In this document: one piece after another, positions 42,103 to 49,844 of the stretch
Position numbering within the stretch: the first letter of the stretch is position 1
Layout of the letters: each line of letters begins with the position of its first letter
Assembly: GCA_016841525.1 (NCBI GenBank)
Contig: JAENYZ010000003.1
Span: 1 to 64,000 of the forward strand
DNA: 64,000 nucleotides
Reading direction: 5' to 3'
Source of the DNA: Anaerolineaceae bacterium
GTDB taxonomy: Bacteria > Chloroflexota > Anaerolineae > Anaerolineales > Anaerolineaceae
Notes under the pieces: model-generated
The model's input: the letters and a program-made list of their open reading frames with translations, nothing else
What the model was told of the DNA's origin: nothing
Database searches by the model: none
Translations under genes and position numbers: made by a program

Positions 42103-42978
42103 TCAGCGTTTGCGCCTGACGATTGCGTCAGTCATCCGCGCCACCCGTGTCATGGTCCTGACGTCGTGTACCCGGATAATATCCGCACCTCGGTCAATTG
42201 CCAGGGCTACTGCGGCAGCGGTTCCTTCAATGCGTTCATCAGGCGGAAGTTCAAGGGTATACCCGATAAATGATTTGCGGGACGGTCCAACCAGCATGGG
42301 ATACCCCAGGGCTTTTACTTCGCCCAGGTGGTCCATGAGTTCCAAATTCTGTGATACCGTTTTCCCAAAGCCAATGCCCGGGTCGAGGATGATGCAATCA
42401 TCCGAAACGCCATGCTGATGCGCCAGATGAACGCTTTCCATCAATTCTTCACAAATTTCGCCAATTAAATCGGCATAATCTGCACCGACATATCGTCCCC
42501 CAAGGCGTTCTTGAACTTCAGGAGAACCGGCTTTTGATCGATTATGCATCAGGATGACCGGTGCATGAAAATTTGCAACAACGGGTGCCATTTCCGGGTC
42601 TGCCCGAAGCCCCCAGACATCATTCACCCAATCCGCACCTGCAGATAATGCTTCTCGCGCAACCGATGCCTTGTAGGTATCCACAGAGATCAAAGCATCC
42701 GGGTGAACCTTCTTGATTTCCGCAATCACCGGAACCACCCGACTGATTTCTTCTTCTGCGCTAACGAGGTCTGCCCCAGGCCGCGTACTCTCACCCCCAA
42801 CATCAAGGATATCTGCGCCCTCTTGTAAAAATTTCCCAGCCTGTTCCACAGCTGCACCAATGACGTTTTTGGACTCCAGGAGGCCGTCACCCGAAAAACT
42901 ATCCGGTGTGACATTGATGATCCCCATGATATAGGTTCGTTTTCCCCACACAGGATGATTGCAGTCCACGGTTCCCAT
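42103..42978 (-). CDS. folP: Dihydropteroate synthase
   Basis: FolP condenses 6-hydroxymethyl-dihydropterin diphosphate with p-aminobenzoate in folate synthesis. The 291-residue TIM-barrel protein shows MGIINVTPDSFSGDG near the N-terminus, ADILDVGGESTRPGADLVSAEEE (pterin and PABA loops), SVDTYKASVAREAL, NDVWGLRADPEM, HNRSKAG, DPGIGFGKT and LVGPSRKSFIG, ending with VHDV. ATG 42978 follows GAGG; a GTG two codons earlier is possible. It follows the LysM lipoprotein gene by about 7 bases on the same strand. No other folate genes are close. Confidence 0.96.
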   Translation of the reverse strand: MGTVDCNHPVWGKRTYIMGIINVTPDSFSGDGLLESKNVIGAAVEQAGKFLQEGADILDVGGESTRPGADLVSAEEEISRVVPVIAEIKKVHPDALISVDTYKASVAREALSAGADWVNDVWGLRADPEMAPVVANFHAPVILMHNRSKAGSPEVQERLGGRYVGADYADLIGEICEELMESVHLAHQHGVSDDCIILDPGIGFGKTVSQNLELMDHLGEVKALGYPMLVGPSRKSFIGYTLELPPDERIEGTAAAVALAIDRGADIIRVHDVRTMTRVARMTDAIVRRKR

Positions 42979-42985
42979 AATCACC

Positions 42986-43993
42986 TCAATCCTCAGGTTG
43001 TGCTGCCTGCGCCTCAGTCAGGATCTCGACCCGATCAATCGCGCCACTCAGGCTGTAAAGCGTCAAATCAAATGCTGCCTGCTCCCCGGCTGAAAAGGCA
43101 CTGTCACCCTCCCATCGGCGAGTGGCAACAACATTCCCATCCCGGTCAAAGGCAGTGGCATTGATCCATAAATATCGTGCCCCCGTGCTCTCTTCAGGAA
43201 TGACCGCGGTACCGCTGATCTCAGCACGAGCGCCATCTTCACTGATGGTGACATTTTGGTTGGTTAATTCAAGGTCTAAATAACGCTGGTCGTCAGGCAT
43301 CACGGGTAAGTAAAAATCAACCTCAGCAGAAACGGAAAAGGTTTCTGCAATTGGACCCTCGAAATAAACCACCAGCGGCAGGGAAGCACCTGCTGGCAGC
43401 AGGTTCAGGGGCATCATTGCCGTTCCAGTAAGTGTTTCTTCGCCCATATCCACAGTGACCTCTGCAGAAACATTTTCCAATGCACCCCCCTGGTTGTTCT
43501 CAAGCAGCACAAAACACCACAAGCCCCCCAGGGCATCAGGATAGCAATTTGGCTCATCTAAAGCAGTATACGGTGGCGTTGGGGTCGGTGTCAGGGCTAA
43601 AGTTGCCGTTGCTGTTGCACCTGCCACAGGGGTAATGGGAATCAACAAAGTCGTCCCCGGCCCCATCATCCTTGGGTTGACGGTCGGATTGGCAGTCATG
43701 ATTGCTTGGGGGCTGATGCCGTACCAGAAAGCGATGCCATACATATCATCACCTTCACGGACGTCGTAATAGACGGGTGTCGCCGTCGGCGTGATGGTTG
43801 GCGAAGGAGTTGGGCTGACGTAGTCCGTTGGTAAAGGCGTGGCAGAAGGCGTGTCTGATGGATAAGGGCGCAGCGTGCCATCCAGGGTGCGTGTGGGTGT
43901 CATTTCATTCTGCGGGGTAACCTGTGCACACGAAGATAATAAAACCACGCTTATCAAGAGCAGCGTGACTGTAACCAGCCTGTTTTTTTGCAT
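42986..43993 (-). CDS. LysM-domain lipoprotein
   Basis: This 335-residue lipoprotein (LLSSC) has a Thr/Pro-rich stretch (residues 35-80), a LysM peptidoglycan-binding domain (YDVREGDDMYGIAFWYGISPQAIMTANPTVNPRMMGPGTTLLIPI, about 80-125), a second Thr/Pro linker, and a C-terminal beta-rich part resembling FxLYD domains (CFVLLENNQGGALENVSAEVTVDM). It probably sits in the wall and senses or scaffolds there. The start at 43993 is six bases from a TATAAT (complement of 44000-44005), so its transcript is probably leaderless. The long frame upstream to 44056 is unlikely. A decayed copy of its promoter and first codons lies at 46990-47134. Confidence 0.85.
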   Translation of the reverse strand: MQKNRLVTVTLLLISVVLLSSCAQVTPQNEMTPTRTLDGTLRPYPSDTPSATPLPTDYVSPTPSPTITPTATPVYYDVREGDDMYGIAFWYGISPQAIMTANPTVNPRMMGPGTTLLIPITPVAGATATATLALTPTPTPPYTALDEPNCYPDALGGLWCFVLLENNQGGALENVSAEVTVDMGEETLTGTAMMPLNLLPAGASLPLVVYFEGPIAETFSVSAEVDFYLPVMPDDQRYLDLELTNQNVTISEDGARAEISGTAVIPEESTGARYLWINATAFDRDGNVVATRRWEGDSAFSAGEQAAFDLTLYSLSGAIDRVEILTEAQAAQPED

Positions 43994-43999
43994 GCCGGC

Positions 44000-44029
44000 A
44001 TTATACCAGTGAAGATTAAACCTGACCAA
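44000..44029 (-). promoter_or_regulatory. Probable leaderless promoter of the LysM lipoprotein gene
   Basis: On the minus strand TTGGTC (complement of 44024-44029), an 18-base spacer and an extended TGGTATAAT precede GCCGGC and then the ATG at 43993. The predicted start of transcription falls on or within a base or two of the ATG, and there is no Shine-Dalgarno sequence. Confidence 0.65.
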
Positions 44030-44258
44030 ACAGGAAAACTTTCTGCATAATCCCACTTTGGGTATTAGAAAACCGGAAGACTCCCCCTAACGGGTTGGCA
44101 AGATAAAGCTAAAATGTCCTACTCCCTGGCAAGGAAAATTTGAAATTTATATAGAAATGCGCTATACATTAAACTAGGTTTAATGTCTCTGAAGTTTAAT
44201 CAATCAAATCTCACCACGCACCCACAATAAGCAAGTTCAGACGTGTTTTCGAGTGAAA

Positions 44259-45545
44259 ATGATGGCAGACAGACCTAAAATCCAATCGAAAAAGCATCCT
44301 AGGAAAAAATTCAATAGCCTCCTCCCTGCACCCATGCGCAGATCGCAATTCCGACGTCTTTGGATCGGTATGGCCAGTTCTTATGCCGGCGATCGCTTCC
44401 AGCAGCTTGCACAAGCGTGGCTGGTTGCAATCATTACCCGTTCAGCCTTGGCTGTGGGTTGGATTGGGATCCTTGGTTCGATCCCCCTGGTCATGATGCC
44501 CTTAGGTGGGGTGATCACCGACCATGTGGACAGGCGCTGCCTCTTGATCTCCTGGCAGGTTGTTGGGGCAATTGCAACAGTCATTATCGCCCTATTGGTA
44601 TGGTTTGACCAGATTGCAGTATGGCACATTTACGTTTGGTCTGTCATTAATGGGTTGATCGCCTTATTTTCCAGACCGGCATATAAAGTCTTTCTCACGG
44701 AGGTCGTCCCACCTGAAGAAGTTCGACCCGCAGTGTCGATCAACGCCATTACAGAAACCTCTGCCATGATCGCGGTTAATGCCTTGGGCAGCTTTTTTTT
44801 GGATTTTCTTGGCCTGGTCCTGGCTTTCATCTTAAACGCGCTCACTTATTTCTCAGCAGTGGGCTGCCTGTGGGGATTGAAAAAATATTCATCAGAACCC
44901 AACCAACACTCCAACCGATTTAAACTAAAACAGATCTTCACGGATATGAAGAAAGGCTTTCATTATCTGAGTCAGAAACCAGCACTTTTGCATCCATTAT
45001 TGTTGACCTTTGTGACCGTCCTCTTTGGCGGTCCAATTATTGGGTTGCTGGCTGCCATTGTTGAAAAATCAGGCGGCACCATTGTCGACTTGGGATTGCT
45101 ATCCGCAGCTGGAAGCCTGGGTGCCCTGGGAGGAGCGGCTTTCGCAGGCTATCAAAGTGCTGGGAAACACCCCACTCGCAATTACGCCATATTGGGGATA
45201 GTCAGCGCGTTGGCGATCACGGCTTTTGCACTTTTACCAACTGGATACATTTCAATGATCCCATTTGCCATCCTGGGTGCTGCCACTTTTTCGCAGGCTG
45301 TTTGGAACACCAGCCGAGTGGCTGCACAGGCAGAACCGGCTTTCCAGGGAAGGTTGCAAGCCCTCACATCCATGGCATTCAATTTAGGTTTTTCCCTCTC
45401 GATGTTTTGGGGTGGTGCTGCCATTGATAAATTTGGGATGATTGCGTTGGTTTTTGGAGCGGCTTTGCTTGGTTTATTATCTTTTTTCGTCATACTGCGA
45501 AAGGAATTTACTCCCTTCAAAAACAAGGAGCTGATAAATGAATGA
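44259..45545 (+). CDS. MFS exporter, MFS_3/EntS type
   Basis: This 428-residue twelve-helix transporter resembles the enterobactin exporter branch. After a basic N-terminal stretch it reads FRRLWIGMASSYAGDRFQQLAQAWLVAIIT, followed by the loop GGVITDHVDRRCLLI (motif A) and FSRPAYKVFLTEVVPPEEVRPAVSINAI, both typical of the group. Such proteins export siderophores, antibiotics or other small molecules. The start is ATG 44259 (an in-frame GTG at 44253 is possible). It overlaps the APH-like kinase gene by 8 bases, so the two are translationally coupled, suggesting modification and export of the same compound. Confidence 0.85.
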   Translation: MMADRPKIQSKKHPRKKFNSLLPAPMRRSQFRRLWIGMASSYAGDRFQQLAQAWLVAIITRSALAVGWIGILGSIPLVMMPLGGVITDHVDRRCLLISWQVVGAIATVIIALLVWFDQIAVWHIYVWSVINGLIALFSRPAYKVFLTEVVPPEEVRPAVSINAITETSAMIAVNALGSFFLDFLGLVLAFILNALTYFSAVGCLWGLKKYSSEPNQHSNRFKLKQIFTDMKKGFHYLSQKPALLHPLLLTFVTVLFGGPIIGLLAAIVEKSGGTIVDLGLLSAAGSLGALGGAAFAGYQSAGKHPTRNYAILGIVSALAITAFALLPTGYISMIPFAILGAATFSQAVWNTSRVAAQAEPAFQGRLQALTSMAFNLGFSLSMFWGGAAIDKFGMIALVFGAALLGLLSFFVILRKEFTPFKNKELINE

Positions 45546-46743
45546 AGAGAATGATCGTACCATCTTAAAAACGGAATATCTCGTCAATTTGCTCAAACGT
45601 GTTTTTCTTGATCCTGAACTAGAATTGAAAGAATGGCAAATGACCCGCATAACTGGCGGCTTGGAAGCGGCTTCAAAAATCTACAGGCTGGCTGGTTTTG
45701 CCACAATACGAGGCCAACGAGAACCCTGGTCGATGATCATGAAAAAAATCGACCCCGATAAGGATGTCACAGATCCAAATGGTTTCCGCTACTGGCGGCG
45801 TGAAATCCAAATTTATCAATCAGAATTTCTTGAACAACTCTCCGAAATTATCTCTCTACCAGAAAAGTATGCCATTCTCAAAAATCCTGACGGGTCTGTC
45901 TGTATACTCATGGAAGATGTCCAGGATGAATTTCAACATCCCTGGCACATCAATCAATTTATTGATACAGCCTATCAATTGGGGCTGTTCAACGGCGTTT
46001 TCCTGGCAGGACAATCAATACCGGAAGATCAATGGGTCAGCCGTGATTGGTTGCGAAAATACCTCATGCATGCCACCCCAATGGTTGATTTTATTAAACA
46101 AAACCCTGATCATCCTATTGTAAAAGCTTTACTTCCCGGCTTAAGTTTGCCAATGACCTTAGCATTGTGGGATGAATTCCCCCGTTTGGTAAACAGCTTA
46201 GATGAGCTTCCCCAGACTTTTTGCCATCAAGACGCTTTCACTCAAAATATATTTTATCGAAAAGGGAAATTCATTGCCATTGATTGGGGATATGCGGGAA
46301 TTGCACCAGTTGGCGCAGAATTGGCAGCGTTAATTGGAGTTGCATTTGAATTCTCAAAATTTCCGAGCACCCGTGCCGAGGAACTCGATCAGGTTTGTTT
46401 TGAAAACTATTTACACGGTCTGCGAGATGCGGGTTTTGAACCTGATCGCAAACAGGTCAGGCTCGGTTTTATTCTCACAATGACGTTAAGATATGTTTTA
46501 GGTGGGGTTGTTGGTGAGACTTTGCCCTGGGTTTTAGATGAACAAAGACGAAAAAACTATTCAGAAGCAATTGGCATTTCCGAAGATGAAGCCAGCAAAA
46601 CCGAAGCAGGGGTGGTGAAATATTACCAAAGAATAATGATGGAAGCCTTGCAGTCCATGGGATTAGGATTCATCATCCGTTTTATCGCCCGTACAATTCT
46701 ATGGGCGATAAGGTTTGCAGCACAACGAATAAAATTTTCCTAG
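45538..46743 (+). CDS. Aminoglycoside phosphotransferase-like (APH/choline kinase fold) enzyme
   Basis: This 401-residue protein has a kinase fold of the APH/ecdysteroid-kinase type. The catalytic loop reads CHQDAFTQNIF (His-x-Asp-x4-Asn, near residue 232), and the metal-binding aspartate follows in FIAIDWGYAGIAPVGAELAAL. An N-terminal lobe with ITGGLEAASKIYRLAG and a conserved Lys in MIMKKIDP would bind ATP. Members phosphorylate antibiotics, choline, sterol-like or sugar substrates; the substrate here is unknown. The start overlaps the MFS stop and has AAGGAG upstream. A short stretch of about 60 C-terminal residues may associate with the membrane (LGFIIRFIARTILWAIRFA). Confidence 0.85.
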   Translation: MNEENDRTILKTEYLVNLLKRVFLDPELELKEWQMTRITGGLEAASKIYRLAGFATIRGQREPWSMIMKKIDPDKDVTDPNGFRYWRREIQIYQSEFLEQLSEIISLPEKYAILKNPDGSVCILMEDVQDEFQHPWHINQFIDTAYQLGLFNGVFLAGQSIPEDQWVSRDWLRKYLMHATPMVDFIKQNPDHPIVKALLPGLSLPMTLALWDEFPRLVNSLDELPQTFCHQDAFTQNIFYRKGKFIAIDWGYAGIAPVGAELAALIGVAFEFSKFPSTRAEELDQVCFENYLHGLRDAGFEPDRKQVRLGFILTMTLRYVLGGVVGETLPWVLDEQRRKNYSEAIGISEDEASKTEAGVVKYYQRIMMEALQSMGLGFIIRFIARTILWAIRFAAQRIKFS

Positions 46744-46833
46744 TCTTAATAAAAAATCTGTGCATTTCGAATTTTGCAGCAAGTTTATGGGTAATCCCTT
46801 ATATAGACTTTACGATGTCTAAATCTGAATTGC

Positions 46834-46853
46834 CCAGGGTCAGGAGACCCTGG
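46834..46853. repeat. Short palindrome (CCAGGGTC/GACCCTGG)
   Basis: The arms CCAGGGTC and GACCCTGG with a four-base centre lie 90 bases after the kinase gene. It could slow or end transcription but has no T run; it also resembles another class of short dispersed palindromes. Confidence 0.5.
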
Positions 46854-46989
46854 ACGATCTAAATATTAAAATTCATGCTGTATTTTTCTGATCGTGCTGG
46901 TGCCTTCAGCACAACTGCGGGTGGGGATTATATCTGTTTGATGTGTATTTTGCGCAAGTGACGTTAATTAAACAGCGTTAATAATAAGC

Positions 46990-47134
46990 AGGATTACAAA
47001 CCAGCCTGTTTTTTTTTGCATGCTGGATGCTGGCATTATACCAATGATGACCAAAGCAAAATAACAAAACGTCCCTCCTTCCTCGAGCCTTGAGCGTTAG
47101 AAATCCGTAAGAGTCCCGCTGTTTTACTTGCAAA
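46990..47134 (-). pseudogene. Decayed duplicate of the LysM gene promoter and 5' end
   Basis: This stretch aligns with 43970-44100. Shared blocks are ACCAGCCTG-T(n)-GCATGC, GGCATTATACCA, GACCAAA...AAAAC, and GTTAGAAA-CCG-AAGA-TCCC with GTTTTACTTGCAA against AACGGGTTGGCAA. Only the promoter and about ten codons of the start (ATGCAAAAAAAAACAGG) remain. The run of A has two extra bases, which shifts the frame, and ten bases are missing between -35 and -10. The 442-base gap it lies in has no other gene. Confidence 0.75.
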
Positions 47135-47156
47135 CCATACCTAAGAGAGCTATAAT
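47128..47156 (+). promoter_or_regulatory. Promoter of the FmdB-like gene
   Basis: TTGCAA (47128-47133), a 17-base spacer and a perfect TATAAT (47151-47156) lie 30 bases upstream of the ATG. Its -35 half falls at the edge of the decayed LysM-gene copy. Confidence 0.78.
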
Positions 47157-47185
47157 CGGAGAAGATTAAAATCAGGAAAGTCGTT

Positions 47186-47476
47186 ATGCCTACCTATACC
47201 TATCATTGTGATAATTGTGGAATTCGCTTCGACCAATATCAGAAGTTTACAGAAGCGGCGTTAACAGTATGTCCGGAATGCGGTGAGCCTACCTTAAGGA
47301 AGGTTTACCAGCCGGTCGGTATTGTCTTTAAAGGGAAAGGTTTTTACGCAACCGACAATCGGTCCCCAAGCGGGCAAACCTACACATCTGAAAAAGAAGA
47401 TTCCAGCAAGAAAGAACCTGAAAGTAAATCTGAAACAAAAACCGAGAGCAAATCAGAAAAAGCAAAAGACTCTTAA
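47186..47476 (+). CDS. FmdB family zinc ribbon protein
   Basis: This 96-residue protein has an N-terminal zinc ribbon of the FmdB/CxxC_CxxC_SSSS type: YTYHCDNCGIRFDQYQ, then VCPECGEPTLRKVYQPVGIVFKGKGFYATDNR. A charged tail of about 35 residues, rich in Lys, Glu and Ser, follows. The family was named from a regulator beside formamidase and is otherwise of unknown function; members are widespread small cytoplasmic proteins. It has its own promoter and a strong terminator, so it is a single-gene unit. Confidence 0.93.
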   Translation: MPTYTYHCDNCGIRFDQYQKFTEAALTVCPECGEPTLRKVYQPVGIVFKGKGFYATDNRSPSGQTYTSEKEDSSKKEPESKSETKTESKSEKAKDS

Positions 47477-47497
47477 TGAAAATAATTTTTTATAATA

Positions 47498-47520
47498 ACG
47501 GGCTGAGGCCCGTTTTTTTT
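47498..47520 (+). terminator. Rho-independent terminator after the FmdB-like gene
   Basis: The arms ACGGGC and GCCCGT with a short loop are followed by eight T residues, 21 bases after the stop. The same site ends any read-through before the oxidoreductase gene. Confidence 0.93.
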
Positions 47521-47625
47521 GTTTTAACCGATTAAAAAGCATAAACTGATTAATCTGCATACCGTCAAATCATGGATTGCGCTATAATTTTATTATCATC
47601 ATCAATTACAAAAGAGTGAAATCTT

Positions 47626-49785
47626 ATGAAACAAATGCTGCAAAATCTGAAAACAGGTGAAACCCAGGTTGTTGATGTTCCTATACCGCAAATTAGTAGA
47701 GGAAGCGCGCTCGTAAAAACATCTGCCTCCCTTGTTTCAGCGGGAACAGAGCGGATGCTTGTTGAATTTGCGAGGCAAAGCCTGGTTGGGAAAGCAAAAT
47801 CGCGCCCGGACCTGGCTCGCCAGGTTATCAGTAAAGCACAGCGAGATGGCCTCATCCCAACATTTGAGGCAGCGATGAACAAACTCGATCAACCAATGGT
47901 TTTGGGTTACTCTTCAGCCGGCACGATTGTCAAAGTCGGACCCGGATTGGAAGGCTTCAAGGTCGGTGATCGTGTTGCATGCGGAGGCGGCGGGCACGCC
48001 GTCCACGCTGAATTTTCATCAGTGCCACAAAACCTTTTGGCTCGGATCCCAGATTCTGTTGATTTCGAATCGGCAGCCTTCACCACCATCGGTGCGATTG
48101 CCATGCAAGGTTTTCGGTTGGCAGAAGTTGGTGTGGGTGCACGTGTTGCCGTCATTGGGCTGGGATTGCTTGGATTGCTCACCACCGGTATTGCCAATGC
48201 TGCCGGGTGCCAGGTGCTGGCTGTTGATCTTGACCCAAAACGTGTTGATTTTGCACAAGAAATGGGCGCACATAAAGCAGTGACCCGGGATAAAGCTGTT
48301 GAAGCTTCAGAAGTTATTTCAAATGGACAGGGTATGGATGCGGTATTAATCTGTGCGGATGCGAAATCAAATGACCCGGTTGAGCTTGCAGGCGAAATCG
48401 CCCGGGACAAAGCCAGGGTTGTCGCTGTGGGGGCTGTTGGCATGGAAATCCCACGCAAATCCTATTATGAAAAGGAACTGGCATTAATTGTCTCAAGGTC
48501 CTACGGACCAGGTCGTTATGACAAAGATTATGAAGAGAACGGCCAGGATTATCCCATTGGTTATGTACGCTGGACTGAAAACCGCAATATGCTTGCCTTC
48601 CTGGAACTTCTCGACCAGGGGAAATTAGATGTCGCTCCCCTGATCACACACAGGTTTGCCATCGAAGAGGGCGAACGTGCTTATACGCTGATCACAGGAG
48701 GGACTCCCCACATGGGTGTTCTTCTCACCTACGGCGAAGGTGAACTGCCTGAAGAAAATCGCATCCCGAACCTGGCAGCACCAACCGTTCGGGTAAAACC
48801 CGGTGAAATACTGGCGCTGGGCGTTTTGGGGGCAGGGAACTATGCAAATGCCACCTTCCTGCCAGTGGTCAACAAGGTCAGCGGGGTTGCGCCTGTTGGG
48901 ATCGTTTCAGCCTCCGGCACCAGTGCCCACCACACGGCACAGCGCTTTGGATTTGGCTTTGCTGCCAGCGATCCAAAGTCGGTCATTGATGACCCCGCCA
49001 TCAATATGATCGCCATCCTGACACGTCACAACCTGCATACACCGCAAATCCTGGAAGCCTTTGAGGCAGGTAAAAATGTTTACTGCGAAAAACCGCTAGC
49101 AATCAACCAGGAACAGCTGGACCAGATCAAAGAAGCGCTGCAAAAGGAAGATCAACCTTTGTTGATGCTTGGATTCAACCGCCGGTTCGCCCCATTGGCA
49201 AAACAATTGAAAGAATTTATTGACGCTCGCCAGGAGCCGCTTTTTGCACATTACCGGGTAAACGCCAACCTCTTACCTGCAGACCATTGGCTGATGGACC
49301 CGGAAGTCGGCGGCGGTCGCATCATCGGTGAAGCCTGCCATTTTATTGATTTTCTGACCTTCCTGGTGGGTGAAAACCCCGTCGAAGTCACCACCCAGGG
49401 CTTGCCAGACCAGGGCAAATATCATGAGGACAATGTGGTCATGAATTTCCGCTTCCCTGATGGATCCATTGGGGTGGTAAGCTACCTTGCGAACGGTGAT
49501 AAATCCTATCCAAAAGAGCTTGTAGAAGTCTTCACCAGCGGTCGTGCTGCTGCCTTACATGATTGGCGAAGCCTTGAAATGGTGGCGAACGGTCATAAAA
49601 AGGTCAAGCGTCATCACCTGGCGCAGGATAAAGGCCACAAAGATGCCTGGCTTGCTTTCCGAAATGCAATTCAGGATGGAAAAACCCCGCCCATTCCTTA
49701 TGACCAGTTATTAGGCGTCATCCAGGCTTCTTTCGCTGCCGTAGAATCACTGCGCAGCAGTGAAAAGGTAGCGGTTACAATCTAA
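47626..49785 (+). CDS. Bi-domain oxidoreductase (zinc-type alcohol dehydrogenase fused to Gfo/Idh/MocA)
   Basis: This 719-residue fusion has an N-terminal medium-chain dehydrogenase-like half (about 1-370; VLGYSSAGTIVKVGPGLEGFKVGDRVACGG, then VAVIGLGLLGLLTTGIANAAG as NAD-binding loop). The C-terminal half is Gfo/Idh/MocA (about 395-719; LGVLGAGNYANATFLPV, ILTRHNLHTPQILEAFEAGKNVYCEKPLAI with the EKP signature, GEACHFIDFL). Such fusions sit beside heparinase II/III and GT4 genes in polysaccharide clusters of many phyla, as here. They presumably oxidise or epimerise a sugar nucleotide; the exact reaction is not known. TATAAT at 47583-47588 may be its promoter. It heads a run to 53069. Confidence 0.92.
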   Translation: MKQMLQNLKTGETQVVDVPIPQISRGSALVKTSASLVSAGTERMLVEFARQSLVGKAKSRPDLARQVISKAQRDGLIPTFEAAMNKLDQPMVLGYSSAGTIVKVGPGLEGFKVGDRVACGGGGHAVHAEFSSVPQNLLARIPDSVDFESAAFTTIGAIAMQGFRLAEVGVGARVAVIGLGLLGLLTTGIANAAGCQVLAVDLDPKRVDFAQEMGAHKAVTRDKAVEASEVISNGQGMDAVLICADAKSNDPVELAGEIARDKARVVAVGAVGMEIPRKSYYEKELALIVSRSYGPGRYDKDYEENGQDYPIGYVRWTENRNMLAFLELLDQGKLDVAPLITHRFAIEEGERAYTLITGGTPHMGVLLTYGEGELPEENRIPNLAAPTVRVKPGEILALGVLGAGNYANATFLPVVNKVSGVAPVGIVSASGTSAHHTAQRFGFGFAASDPKSVIDDPAINMIAILTRHNLHTPQILEAFEAGKNVYCEKPLAINQEQLDQIKEALQKEDQPLLMLGFNRRFAPLAKQLKEFIDARQEPLFAHYRVNANLLPADHWLMDPEVGGGRIIGEACHFIDFLTFLVGENPVEVTTQGLPDQGKYHEDNVVMNFRFPDGSIGVVSYLANGDKSYPKELVEVFTSGRAAALHDWRSLEMVANGHKKVKRHHLAQDKGHKDAWLAFRNAIQDGKTPPIPYDQLLGVIQASFAAVESLRSSEKVAVTI

Positions 49786-49844
49786 TAATTTTTCGGCTTC
49801 AAATGCACTTCTAACTCAAGCAATTACAAAAAGCCATACACCAA

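Noticed and set aside
47907-48458. Minus-strand open frame of 183 codons inside the bi-domain oxidoreductase gene
   Set aside because: Low-complexity Ser/Pro/Thr-rich product typical of an antisense shadow of a dehydrogenase gene.
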